Shown: positions 47,638 through 55,702 of the stretch, piece by piece
How the letters are laid out: every line of letters starts with the position of its first letter
Position numbering within the stretch: position 1 is the stretch's first letter
DNA from: Micromonospora haikouensis
Lineage (GTDB): Bacteria > Actinomycetota > Actinomycetes > Mycobacteriales > Micromonosporaceae
Length of the DNA stretch: 64,000 nucleotides
NCBI RefSeq assembly: GCF_900091595.1
Contig: NZ_FMCW01000025.1
Coordinates: forward strand, 62,001 to 126,000
Direction: 5' to 3'
Program-made: the position numbers and the translations under genes
The notes under the pieces: model-generated
Told to the model about the DNA's origin: nothing
What the model saw: only the letters and a program-made list of their open reading frames with translations
The model's database searches: none

Positions 47638-48519
47638 ATGGAGTTGACCACAGGCCGGATCGGGCTGACCCCGCTCGACCTCGACCGGGACCTGGCGGAC
47701 CTGCACGTGGCGTACGCCGACCCGCTGGTGATGGCCCGCTGGCTGCACGAGCCCGCCTCGACCTCGCCGGACGAGACCCGCCGACGGCTCGCGAGCCGGT
47801 CCAACCTGCCCGGCGCACGGCTGTGGTCGGTCCGCCGTGCCGGGCACACGTCGGCACTCGGCCTGGTCGAGCTGATCGGATCCACCGCACCTCCGGGCAT
47901 GTCCTGGATGCTGCGCCAGGACGCGTGGCGACAGGGCCTCATGGGAGAGGCCGTCGCTGCCGTGGTGGCCCACCTGCTCGGCCCTGGCGGCTTGGACCTG
48001 GTGGAGGCATGGGCGGACGCGACAAACACCGCCTCCCTGGCGGTGGCCCGCCGGGGCGGGTTCACCGAGCGGGGCCGGTTCGCCGCCCGTCACCCCGACG
48101 GCAGACGGCATGAGACGGTCGTGCTGGGCCGGCGGCGTATCGAGGATCCGACGGACCTGTACGCGGCCGAGGTCGTCCTCCCGGTCCGTGACGTGGCCGG
48201 CACCCTGGACTTCCTGCACCGGGCGTTCGACTGCACCACGGCGTTCCGCCACGGCGAACCACTACAGCGGGCCGGGGTCCGACTCGGGCCGTGGAGCAGC
48301 AGCCGGGGCCTTCAACTGGCGCTCGCCCCGCCCGACAGCCGAATCGACCCGGCCACGGTCTACCTGCACGGCGGTGCCCCGGCCGAACTGCTACGAGAGC
48401 GCTGCCTGGCGGCCGGGGGATCGGTGCCGGATCCGATCCGGGACCAGCCGTGGGGCCGGTTCGAGTTCTCGGTACAACTTCCGGAGGGGCACCGACTCGT
48501 CATCGGAACGCCGGTATGA
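47638..48519 (+). CDS. blmB: Bleomycin N-acetyltransferase-like resistance protein (GNAT + VOC)
   Basis: A 293-residue two-domain protein. Residues 1 to about 160 are a GNAT acetyltransferase (SWMLRQDAWRQGLMGEAV, the acetyl-CoA segment; ATNTASLAVARRGGF). Residues about 170-293 are a VOC/glyoxalase-like domain (AEVVLPVRDVAGTLDFL, RFEFSVQLPEGHRLVIG), the fold of bleomycin-binding proteins. This pairing is that of BlmB, which acetylates the beta-aminoalanine amine and stops metal binding. It gives self-resistance and supports the family assignment. ATG 47638 has GGAAGG 6 bases upstream; GTG 47632 overlaps the previous stop but touches that site. It is the last gene of the + strand operon. Confidence 0.88.
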   Translation: MELTTGRIGLTPLDLDRDLADLHVAYADPLVMARWLHEPASTSPDETRRRLASRSNLPGARLWSVRRAGHTSALGLVELIGSTAPPGMSWMLRQDAWRQGLMGEAVAAVVAHLLGPGGLDLVEAWADATNTASLAVARRGGFTERGRFAARHPDGRRHETVVLGRRRIEDPTDLYAAEVVLPVRDVAGTLDFLHRAFDCTTAFRHGEPLQRAGVRLGPWSSSRGLQLALAPPDSRIDPATVYLHGGAPAELLRERCLAAGGSVPDPIRDQPWGRFEFSVQLPEGHRLVIGTPV

Positions 48520-48682
48520 TCAGACCATCGACGATTCGTAGGGCCGCCGTCCCGGACCGTCGACACCCGCCTGGCCTTGGAGCAGCCGCGCGCTGCGATC
48601 GCTCTCGCCTCGGGGCACGGCGGACCGCAGCACTGAACTTCGCCGCGGAGGGCGGACCCGACCCCTCCCCAGGGCTTCCGGG
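48520..48682. other. Convergent intergenic space
   Basis: This 163-base gap separates the + strand cluster end from the - strand DUF4254 gene. It marks the probable right border of the bleomycin-type cluster. A bidirectional terminator would be expected, but I see only short GC hairpins (for example GCAGC/GCTGC near 48583) and nothing with a T-run. Confidence 0.4.
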
Positions 48683-49201
48683 CTAGGCCGTCGGCTCGGC
48701 GCCCGCTGCCGGAAGGTAGCGTTTCAGTACCCCGGCGCAGGGTAGCCGCCGTCGTCGGAGCCAGAGATCGGTCCAGTCCGCCACCGTGGCGGCGTGCAGG
48801 TCGGCGAGTTGGCGCCGGGCGTACCCGACGCGCCGGTCCCCGGTCTCGTCGAATTTGCGTACCCGCAGGACGGCTACGGTGAGCCGGTCCAGCGTCAGGC
48901 CGATGGTGCAGGACAGCGGCGAGACGTCGAGCCCGTCGGCGGGCAGTACTGCGGCCGACAGTTGATCGATCTCTGTCATCAGCGCGGCGCGGGCCATGTT
49001 GCATCTGTCCACCGACCGTTTCACCTGCCCGAGTCGCTGGTCGTCGAGGGCGCCTCGCGCTTCGTCCTCCAGCCACCACAGCCGGGCGTTCGTCCGGTGC
49101 AGGTCGGCGGCCAAAGCCGAGATGCCGTGTAGCGCGGGGGTGCTGCCGACCCGCAGCACCCGCAGGGCATCGTTGACCGGGTCTGCCCCTGCCTCGTCCA
49201 T
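48683..49201 (-). CDS. DUF4254 family protein
   Basis: A 172-residue, probably helical protein. The family hallmark is visible: HRTNARLWWLEDEAR near 28-42, then KRSVDRCNMARAALMTEIDQL near 60-80 (quoted in part). The function of DUF4254 is unknown; members appear near glycan and natural-product genes. It lies 43 bases after the heme oxygenase stop on the same strand. The start is uncertain: ATG 49201 has no good site of its own, but a five-codon ORF preceded by GGAGGG ends in TGATG over it, so translation may be coupled. Confidence 0.8.
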   Translation of the reverse strand: MDEAGADPVNDALRVLRVGSTPALHGISALAADLHRTNARLWWLEDEARGALDDQRLGQVKRSVDRCNMARAALMTEIDQLSAAVLPADGLDVSPLSCTIGLTLDRLTVAVLRVRKFDETGDRRVGYARRQLADLHAATVADWTDLWLRRRRLPCAGVLKRYLPAAGAEPTA

Positions 49202-49244
49202 CAGGTTTCGCCGACCATCGCCGGTAGCCCTCCGATGATCTGTG

Positions 49245-49889
49245 TCAGACCGGGCCCAGTACCCGGTCGGCCAGCGCCTCGAACAGCGCGTTGGTCAGCG
49301 TGAACGCCTGGACCGCCTCCTGGGTGACCCGGCCCCGCTCGGCCGCGTCCCACGCGACGGCGTCGAGTAGGGCGTGGTACCGGTTGCGGAATGCGTCGAC
49401 GTCGGGAATGTCGGCGAACTCGTAGAAGCGGATGCCAGCGCCGGTCAGGCCGCGGTGTCGCGCCATTCGGCTGCGAAACACCTGGCCACCGGAGAGGTCG
49501 CCGAGGTATCGGACATAGTAGTGGGCGACGTAGCCGGCCGGCCAGGTCTGCGCCAGTTCGGTGATGCGCAGGCAGTGCGTCCGGGTCACCGGCAGTGGTG
49601 TGATCTTGGCTCGCCAGTCCTGACCGTGGTAGAAGGCGAGATCGTCGCCGAGGATGGCGAGCCGGTCCAGCTCCCTGAAGAGGAACCTGCCGCTGATCGG
49701 GTCGGCACGTACGAGTGCCGAGGACTCCTCGAATGCCTTGAAGATGAAGTACCGCTGGGTGGCCAGTTCACCGAACCCGGTCACGGCGAGCTGGCCATCC
49801 ATCAGCGCGTCGAGATAGCGTGCCCGCTCGGCCGTGCGGTGGGCGAGGTAGAGAGCGTGCCGCAGTGTCTCGGAGAAGGTCCGCCTCAT
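49245..49889 (-). CDS. Heme oxygenase
   Basis: A 214-residue biliverdin-forming heme oxygenase that releases iron from heme. It has the proximal His in AHRTAER (residue 17) and the canonical YLGDLSGGQ near 125-133 that bends over the heme. Length matches bacterial HmuO-type enzymes. ATG 49889 has GGAGG 8 bases upstream; an open frame to 50144 adds only low-complexity sequence. No transporter or receptor gene adjoins it. With the iron genes at 56844-63651 on the same strand it may belong to the cell's iron supply, but I found no iron box in front of it. Confidence 0.92.
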   Translation of the reverse strand: MRRTFSETLRHALYLAHRTAERARYLDALMDGQLAVTGFGELATQRYFIFKAFEESSALVRADPISGRFLFRELDRLAILGDDLAFYHGQDWRAKITPLPVTRTHCLRITELAQTWPAGYVAHYYVRYLGDLSGGQVFRSRMARHRGLTGAGIRFYEFADIPDVDAFRNRYHALLDAVAWDAAERGRVTQEAVQAFTLTNALFEALADRVLGPV

Positions 49890-49949
49890 CGCAACCGTCC
49901 TCCGATCGTCGACCGTCGCCGCCCGCGAGGCCAGGAACAGGCCATGATA

Positions 49950-49977
49950 AGTGTAACTACCTGGATCGGTGTGTCGA
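49950..49977 (-). promoter_or_regulatory. Putative promoter of the heme oxygenase gene
   Basis: On the - strand TCGACA (49977-49972) and TACACT (49955-49950) are spaced by 16 bases, close to the -35 and -10 consensus of housekeeping sigma factors. Transcription would begin about 55 bases before ATG 49889. Seen by eye only. Confidence 0.45.
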
Positions 49978-50178
49978 TCCTTTCCTGGCCCGGTGCTCCA
50001 GCCGTAGCTTCTACGAGCGATGCCTGCACCTGCTGACCGAGGCGGGATGCCCGACCTTGCCGTACGAAGGCCAGCTGGCAAACGTCGAGCGGCTGGACCG
50101 TCGACCTCAGCGGCACCATGGCACGGTTGCGGGTTGAGTGCCACCGAGCAGCTTGCCTACCCGTGAACGGCGGAAGCG

Positions 50179-50349
50179 TTGTACGAGCGGCTGCCGGACG
50201 AGCTGTGCGACAGGGTCTCACCGGTGGACTTCGACGACTTCGTCACGAGGCTCGCCCACGTCGGCGAGGCCGACGACGCCGGCTTCGACGAGGTCCGCAT
50301 CCGCTCCTCCGGCCACGCCCGTAGGCTGCGCATCTCGATCCGACGGTGA
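50179..50349 (+). pseudogene. Short + strand ORF, possible gene remnant
   Basis: The reading frame after a TGA at 50164 runs 56 codons from TTG 50179 and ends at TGA 50349. It reads LYERLPDEL, DFDDFVTRLAHVGEADD and RIRSSGHARRLRIS (separate pieces), a balanced composition unlike the Arg/Pro-rich shadow frames around it. There is no ATG or GTG and no clear ribosome site. It may be the 3' remnant of a lost gene, or a small protein with a rare start. Function unknown. Confidence 0.3.
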
Positions 50350-50395
50350 GGCGACCGGTCGTCGGGGGAGACGTCCGGTCGCGGTGTTCCGCCGG

Positions 50396-51622
50396 TCAGC
50401 CCGGCTCTCGCAGCCCGACGCCGAGGCGCAGCAGCGGCAGGCAGGACACGAGCAGGCCGACGGCACCCACCCACAGGGCTGCCCGGGCGTCGGCGGCGGC
50501 CCCCAGCACGGTGCCCAGCAGCGCGCCCAGCGGCATCGCCCCGCCGAGCAGGAACCGCATGGTGGCGTTCATCCGGCCCAGCAGTTCGGGCGGGCACAGC
50601 CGCTGGCGCAGGCTGACCTGGGTCACCGTGGAGGCCGTCGCGCCCGCCCACAGCAGCAGGTAGCCGCCGGCCGCCAGCCAGATCCGGCCGGCGCTGTCGA
50701 TCAGAGGGGTGAGCAGCGCGAACGGCGCGGTGGCGAGGAGGCAGAGCCAGGCGGAGCGGTGCTGCCCGAGCCGCTGGGCCAGGGGGCGGACCAGCACCGC
50801 GCCGAGGATCCCGCCGGCCCCACCCGCGCTGAAGTACGCGCTGGCCGCCGCCGGGGACGCGCCCAGCTCGCTGACCAGTCGCACCGGCACCATCGTCTGC
50901 AACACCAGGGCGAACATGTTGTACGCGCCGCCGGCCAGCGCCAGCACGCGCAGCACCGGGTGGCGCAGCACGTACGCCACGCCCTCCCGGATCTGCCCGG
51001 CGAGCCGGGACCGGCGAGGGGTGGCCGGCCGCGGGTCGGCCGCGCGGATCCGGGCCAGGTACGCGGCGGACCCGGCGAACCCCGCCGCGATCAGCAGCAC
51101 GGCGGGTCCGGTGCCGGCCAGCTCGACGGCCAGCCCCGCCAGCGCGGGACCCGCGACCTGCGCCACCGCGAGGGTGGTGCTCAGCCGGGCGTTGCCCTCG
51201 ACCAGTTCCTCGGGCCGCACCAGCCGGGGGAGATAGCTCTGGTGCGCGACGTCGAAGAACACGGTGAGCACCCCGACGCCGAGGACGACGACGTACAACT
51301 GGCCGAGCGCCACCCCGCCCGGCGCCGCCGGCACGGCCAGCGAGGCGACGAGCGCGGCCCGCCCCAGGTCGGCGCCGATGAGCAGCCGCCGCTGCCGCAC
51401 CCGGTCGACGACCGCGCCGGCGGGCAGGCCGACGACCAGGAACGCCACCGTGCCCAGCGTGCCGACCAGACCCACCTGCCACGCGGAGGCGTGCAGCGGG
51501 CCGACCGCGACCAACGGCAGCGCCACCAGGGCCATCCGGGCGCCGAACTGGCTCGCGACCGCCCCGAGCCACAGGGACCGGAAGTCGTGCTGCCGGAGCA
51601 GCCCGGAACGGCGGTGCGCCAC
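50396..51622 (-). CDS. MFS exporter (EntS/MFS_3-like)
   Basis: A 408-residue membrane transporter with about 12 hydrophobic segments, beginning FRSLWLGAVASQFG and carrying the loop motif GLPAGAVVDRVRQRRLL between segments 2 and 3. This subfamily includes siderophore and drug exporters. GTG 51622 lies one base after the stop of the condensation-like gene, so the two are translationally coupled, which points to export of that cassette's product. The siderophore operon at 56844-62366 lacks an exporter, so a role there is a second possibility. Confidence 0.88.
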   Translation of the reverse strand: MAHRRSGLLRQHDFRSLWLGAVASQFGARMALVALPLVAVGPLHASAWQVGLVGTLGTVAFLVVGLPAGAVVDRVRQRRLLIGADLGRAALVASLAVPAAPGGVALGQLYVVVLGVGVLTVFFDVAHQSYLPRLVRPEELVEGNARLSTTLAVAQVAGPALAGLAVELAGTGPAVLLIAAGFAGSAAYLARIRAADPRPATPRRSRLAGQIREGVAYVLRHPVLRVLALAGGAYNMFALVLQTMVPVRLVSELGASPAAASAYFSAGGAGGILGAVLVRPLAQRLGQHRSAWLCLLATAPFALLTPLIDSAGRIWLAAGGYLLLWAGATASTVTQVSLRQRLCPPELLGRMNATMRFLLGGAMPLGALLGTVLGAAADARAALWVGAVGLLVSCLPLLRLGVGLREPG

Positions 51623-51623
51623 G

Positions 51624-52985
51624 TCAGGTCGGCGCGGCCGTGGCCGGGGCGTCGGCCGCCCGCAGCCACGTCGCCCGCAGCAGGTCGGCGGCCCGGTCGG
51701 CGTCGATGTCGGGCCGCTCCGCGAGCAGTTCGAAGAACCGGACCAGAGCCGCGCCCACCGGCTCCGCAGCCGGCAGCACCTCGGGGTCGTGGTGGACGGT
51801 CAGCCCGGGCCGCTCGGCCGACCACGTGACCGCCAGGTGCAACGCGTTGTGGGCGGGGAACCCGCGCCGGCCGGCGGGCGGGCGCACAGCGCCGCGCAAC
51901 AGGCGGCCCGCCGGGCCGATCGTGGCGGAGCCGAGCGGGTGGGTGCGCTCCGCCGCCACCACGTTGAGCACGAGGCGACGCCGTTCGCGCAGGGCCTCGA
52001 TGCCACCGAAGTCGGTCAGCCACTGGCCGAGCAGGGGCGGCGCGGCGGCGTTGGCAGCGGCGAGGCCACTGACCCAGCCGGCGAGCGAGGGGGCCGCGAC
52101 GTCGTCCGGCGGCACGCTCACCACCGCCTCGTGCAGCGCGCCGGGGACCTCCAGGCTCTCCCGCGTCCACCGGCCGCCCCGCGCGTACAGCACCGGGACG
52201 TGCGTCTCGGCCCAGAGCCCCAGCAGGAACGACAGGGCCGCCAGGAGCAGGCCGGAGCCCGTCGCGCCGGTGCGCTCCCGACCCCGCCGGATGGCCTCGG
52301 CGGTGTCGCCGTCCAGCCGCAGCGGCCAGGCGGCCGTCGCCGTCGTGTCCCGCCACGGCTTCCAGCGCCCACCGGGGAAGGCGACGGCGGGGACCTCCCG
52401 GCTCATCGCCTCCGCCCAGAACTCCCGGGAGGCGGACCGCCGCGGGTCCGCCGCGACCTCGGCCGCGTGCGCGAAGAACGACGGCGCCGGCGGCGGCGGG
52501 CACTCCGGATGCTCGTATGCCGCCGCCGCGCGGCGCACGAACCGGGTGTGCGTCGCGTGGTCGGCGAAGCCGTGGTCCACCACGAGGGCGAGCGCGTGCT
52601 CGTCCGGGGCCAGCCGCACCAGGCAGGCGCCGGCCAGCGGGTCGCGGCGCAGGTCGATCGGCGCGTACACCGCGTCGCCGAGCGCCGCGCCGGCCGCCGC
52701 CAGCCGCCGGTCCGCCGGCACGTCGGCACAGTCCACCGTGGTCACCGGGAACGGCTGCCCGGCCCCGCACACCAGCTCGGGGCCCGGGGCGAACCGGGCC
52801 TGCCACACGTCGTTGCCAGCGGCGACGGCCCGCAGGGCGGCGGCCAGGCGGGGCACGTCGACCTCGCCGCGGACGTGCCACAGCGTCCAGGCCCGGGGCA
52901 TCGGGTTGTGCCGGGGCAGGCCGGCCCCGTCGGTGTCGCTGAGCAGCAGCAGTTCCCGCTGCGCCCCGTAGGGCGCCACCCCCAC
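51624..52985 (-). CDS. Stand-alone condensation-domain-like enzyme
   Basis: A 453-residue protein with the two-lobed outline of an NRPS condensation domain: the HHxxxDG site reads DHGFADH, so the catalytic second His (H138) and the structural Asp (D142) remain. The segment EFWAEAMSREVPAV near 190 and the NALHLAVTW region near 390 fit the C-terminal lobe. There is no carrier or adenylation domain, and no NRPS on this strand. It lies 4 bases after the TPR gene. It could form an amide or ester on the 20-residue peptide encoded upstream, or act on a small molecule. GTG 52985 is used; GTG 52979 is possible. Confidence 0.7.
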   Translation of the reverse strand: MGVAPYGAQRELLLLSDTDGAGLPRHNPMPRAWTLWHVRGEVDVPRLAAALRAVAAGNDVWQARFAPGPELVCGAGQPFPVTTVDCADVPADRRLAAAGAALGDAVYAPIDLRRDPLAGACLVRLAPDEHALALVVDHGFADHATHTRFVRRAAAAYEHPECPPPPAPSFFAHAAEVAADPRRSASREFWAEAMSREVPAVAFPGGRWKPWRDTTATAAWPLRLDGDTAEAIRRGRERTGATGSGLLLAALSFLLGLWAETHVPVLYARGGRWTRESLEVPGALHEAVVSVPPDDVAAPSLAGWVSGLAAANAAAPPLLGQWLTDFGGIEALRERRRLVLNVVAAERTHPLGSATIGPAGRLLRGAVRPPAGRRGFPAHNALHLAVTWSAERPGLTVHHDPEVLPAAEPVGAALVRFFELLAERPDIDADRAADLLRATWLRAADAPATAAPT

Positions 52986-52989
52986 CGGC

Positions 52990-55485
52990 TCACCCCTCGA
53001 ACGCGGGCAGCCCTGGCCACGCCGGCTGGCCCGCGGCCCAGGCTGCCAGCACCCCCCGGTCGTCGGGCAGCCGGCCGCGCAGGTGCAGGTCGCGCAGCCG
53101 GCGCAGCGGCGTCACCCCGGTCGGCCAGTGCGCGAGCGACCGGCGGTAGCACTCGGCGGCCAGGTCGACCCGGCCCAGCTGCTCGTGCACCTGGCCCGCG
53201 TTGAACCAGGAGATGCGGCCGTACGGGAACTGCAGGTGCGCGGCCCGCAGGTACGCGTCGAGCGCGCCGCCGACGTCGCCGGCCTGGTACCGCAGCTCCC
53301 CGGCGGTGAGCCAGGTCTTCGGGTCGATCGGGTCGACCCGCTGCGCCAACTCGTCCACCAGGGCCAGCGCGGTGTCGCGTTCGCCGAGGTACGTGTGGGT
53401 GCGCACGGCGGTCTCCACGGCCGGGAAGTAGTTGTCGGCGGCGATGACCCGGGTGTGCGCGTCGTGCCCGGTCAGCTCCCGGGCGATGCCCAGCCACCGG
53501 TCCATGTCCGCGCGCAGCAGGTCACGGTCGCCGGTGAGGAACGGCAGGAACCCCATGGCCCGGAACCATCTGCTGGTCATGATCGCGGCGTCGAACTCCG
53601 ACACCTCGGGCAGTGCCGTGTACCGGGCCAGGTCCTCCGCGCCGAGCTTGCGCCAGCGGGCGATGGTCTCGGGCTCCCGACGCCGGGCCGCGTTGACCGT
53701 GGCGTTGATCGTGGTGACCACCCGCGTGCGGGCGTACCGGAGGTCGTCGCCGAGCTGGTCGTACAGCGTGCGGAAGTGCGGCTCCAGCTCGGCCGCGTGG
53801 CCCGTGGTGAGCATCTGCTCGGCGAAGATCCAGCTGGCCAGCGCGTACGCGCTCTCGGGGTCGCGGACCGGCACGTCCGGCCCGGGAAGGATGCCCCGGG
53901 CCTCGGCGTGGAAACCCACGGCGGACAGCAGCCGGCCCAGCAGCGCCCGGTCCAGCAGCGGCAGGTCCGACGCGTGGGCCAGCCGGTCCCGCAGCTCGGG
54001 CGGGCAGCCGTCGGGTGCCGCCAGCCACGTCCGGTAGTCGGCCGAGGCGCCACCGGAGGCGTACCCGTACACCGCTGCCGTCGCCTGCATCTCGTCGCGG
54101 AACATGGCGGCCGTGGCCCGCTGCGGGTGGATCTCCCGGAACCACGGCTCGCGACGCTCCAGCACGGCGGCGTACGACATCAGTGGCGTGTGGATCGCGA
54201 CCGGCGGGGTGTCGACCGGGTCGAGGATCTCGCTCGGGCTCAGGTCGAGAAACGGCCGGTAGCGCTCGATCGGGAGCGGCCGCGCCCCCGCCGCCGGCTC
54301 CCGCGCCGCGACCGTCGGCTCCCGCGCCGCGACCGCCCACCGCACCGCGTCGGCGCAGACCGTGCCGCCCAGCGCCGGGCGTCGCGCCACCAGGACCGCC
54401 AACCGGTCCCGTTCCTCGCCGCGGTCCGAGGCGAGCAGGTCGGCGAGCGCCCCCACCAGCTCGCCGGCGTCGGCCGGAGACGCCGGTCCAGCGGGGCTGG
54501 CTGTCGCGGCGGGCGCGTCGTCCTCGACGGCCGAGGTGGGGGCCGCCAGGTCGAGCAGCCCGGCCAGCGCCGCGGTCCGCTCCGTCAGCCCGGTCCGGGC
54601 GGCCACCCGGTAGTGGGTGCGGGCCGCCTCCCGGTCGCCCGCCGCCCGGGCCGCGTCAGCCGCGAGGAGCCGGGTCGCCGCGCCGGTCGGGTCGAGGTCG
54701 AGGGCGACGCCGGCGAACTCGCGCGCCGGCCCGCCGCCGGTCGCGTTCAGGGCGGCGCGGGCGGCGGCGCGCAGCAGCGCCAGCGCGGCGTCGCGCGCGA
54801 GGAAGTCGTCCCGGTCCGTCCCCAGGTCGCGGGCGACGGCGCGGACGGTGTCGGCCTCGGGCGTCGGCCCGCCCGGGCTGCGCAGCCGCACGGCGAGGAC
54901 CCGGGCCCGGGCGACCACGCCGAGCCGGTCGCCGGCCAGGCCGGCGGCCAGCGACTCCGCCACGGCGAGCGCTTCGGCGGCCGGCTGCCCGTCCGCTGCG
55001 ACCCGGCCGGCGTGGGCCAGTGCGGTGGCGAGGCGGACCGGCAGGCCCGCCGCCTCGGGTGGCACCGGGGGAAGCGGTTGCCGGCCGTCCTCGGCGAGCA
55101 GCAGGTCGCGCCAGGCGCGCACCGGGGAGGGTGCGTCGCCACCGAGCCGCCGCAGCAGTCTCGCGGCGTCCTCCCGGCGGCCGAGCGCGCGCATCAGGCG
55201 GGCCGCCCACAGCAGACCGGCGGGGTCGTCCGCTTCGAGCCGCTCCCGCACCTCGGTCGGCGCGACGAGGGTGTCCGTGGCGTCGAGCAGGCCGCAGCGG
55301 CGCATCGCGCGGCGCAGGCCGGCGGGCGGCGCGTGTGCGGGCAACCAGCCGCACGGGTCGGGCCGGCCGATCCAGAACAGCGCCGCCTCGGCGACCAGGG
55401 CCGGCGGGACCGCGGGATCGGCGGTCAGGTCGATCAGCGGGCGCAGCGGCAGCGCCGCCGGATCCCGCCAGGCGATGTCGGCCAT
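52990..55485 (-). CDS. Large TPR-like repeat protein of unknown function
   Basis: An 831-residue soluble protein, rich in paired helices. Tetratricopeptide-like units are clearest in the last 200 residues: WLTAGELRYQAGDVGGALDAYLRAAH and NAGQVHEQLGRVDLAAECYRRSLAHWP (quoted in part), with weaker ones near 80-320. The middle (about 410-640) is not repeat-like, contains SPSEILDPVDTPP and TPLMSYAAVLERREPWFREIH (in part), and may be a separate domain I do not recognise. ATG 55485 follows GGGAGGTAAGG directly, a strong site. It lies 94 bases after the 20-residue ORF. TPR proteins commonly bind short peptides, so binding of that peptide is a reasonable guess. No DNA-binding or membrane segment is seen. 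Confidence 0.72.
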   Translation of the reverse strand: MADIAWRDPAALPLRPLIDLTADPAVPPALVAEAALFWIGRPDPCGWLPAHAPPAGLRRAMRRCGLLDATDTLVAPTEVRERLEADDPAGLLWAARLMRALGRREDAARLLRRLGGDAPSPVRAWRDLLLAEDGRQPLPPVPPEAAGLPVRLATALAHAGRVAADGQPAAEALAVAESLAAGLAGDRLGVVARARVLAVRLRSPGGPTPEADTVRAVARDLGTDRDDFLARDAALALLRAAARAALNATGGGPAREFAGVALDLDPTGAATRLLAADAARAAGDREAARTHYRVAARTGLTERTAALAGLLDLAAPTSAVEDDAPAATASPAGPASPADAGELVGALADLLASDRGEERDRLAVLVARRPALGGTVCADAVRWAVAAREPTVAAREPAAGARPLPIERYRPFLDLSPSEILDPVDTPPVAIHTPLMSYAAVLERREPWFREIHPQRATAAMFRDEMQATAAVYGYASGGASADYRTWLAAPDGCPPELRDRLAHASDLPLLDRALLGRLLSAVGFHAEARGILPGPDVPVRDPESAYALASWIFAEQMLTTGHAAELEPHFRTLYDQLGDDLRYARTRVVTTINATVNAARRREPETIARWRKLGAEDLARYTALPEVSEFDAAIMTSRWFRAMGFLPFLTGDRDLLRADMDRWLGIARELTGHDAHTRVIAADNYFPAVETAVRTHTYLGERDTALALVDELAQRVDPIDPKTWLTAGELRYQAGDVGGALDAYLRAAHLQFPYGRISWFNAGQVHEQLGRVDLAAECYRRSLAHWPTGVTPLRRLRDLHLRGRLPDDRGVLAAWAAGQPAWPGLPAFEG
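54293..54334. repeat. Two tandem 21-bp copies inside the TPR gene
   Basis: Copies at 54293-54313 and 54314-54334 differ at one base. They encode the doubled AAREP in the linker before the central domain of the TPR protein, so the repeat length keeps the frame and probably reflects slippage in a flexible linker. Confidence 0.85.
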
Positions 55486-55555
55486 CCCTTACCTCCCGGC
55501 CCGGTCGGTTGGTGCGGTGCCGAGGGGCGGACACGCGACGACGGGACAGCCCGCG

Positions 55556-55579
55556 CCCGCCCGGTTGGTGACCGGCGGG
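55556..55579 (-). terminator. GC-rich hairpin directly after the 20-residue ORF
   Basis: Stem ACCGGCGGG (55571-55579) pairs with CCCGCCCGGT (55556-55565) with one bulged base and a 5-base loop. On the - strand the stem begins at the base after the TGA of the small ORF. It has no U-run, so partial termination or protection of the upstream transcript end is more likely than a full stop. Such hairpins often let a precursor peptide be made in excess over the enzymes behind it. Confidence 0.6.
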
Positions 55580-55642
55580 TCAGTTGATGACGGCGTTGAT
55601 CAGGCCCACGGCGGATCCTTCGAGGTCCTCGTAACGCTCCAT
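55580..55642 (-). CDS. 20-residue peptide gene, putative precursor or signal peptide
   Basis: The ORF reads MERYEDLEGSAVGLINAVIN and stops at TGA 55580. Its start is preceded by GGGAGGAGG about 7 bases upstream, one of the strongest ribosome sites in the window, and a promoter-like pair lies about 54 bases further on. The first half is acidic (E2, E5, D6, E8), the second half is Gly/Ala/Ile/Val/Asn and could form an amphipathic segment. There is no Cys, Ser/Thr-rich core or GG cleavage site, so it is not an ordinary lanthipeptide precursor. It heads an apparent operon with a TPR-like protein, a condensation-like enzyme and an exporter. A precursor peptide is my first reading; a secreted signal peptide or an attenuation leader are alternatives. 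No family is known to me. Confidence 0.62.
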   Translation of the reverse strand: MERYEDLEGSAVGLINAVIN

Positions 55643-55702
55643 GCTCGGCACCTCCTCCCGATCACGTGAGGAAGACGGGCGATGACGGCCCCTACTGCCG
55701 CC

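Noticed and set aside
49941..49966. Possible iron box in front of the heme oxygenase
   Set aside because: Only about five positions of the 19-bp consensus fit in the best alignment, and there is no palindrome.
53083..55587. Open frame of 834 codons on the + strand opposite the TPR gene
   Set aside because: Composition is of the shadow type, while the - strand frame has repeat helices and a strong ribosome site.
55580..55642. The 20-residue ORF as a transcription attenuation leader
   Set aside because: No run of codons for one amino acid and no alternative stem overlapping the ORF were seen. Kept only as a secondary possibility.
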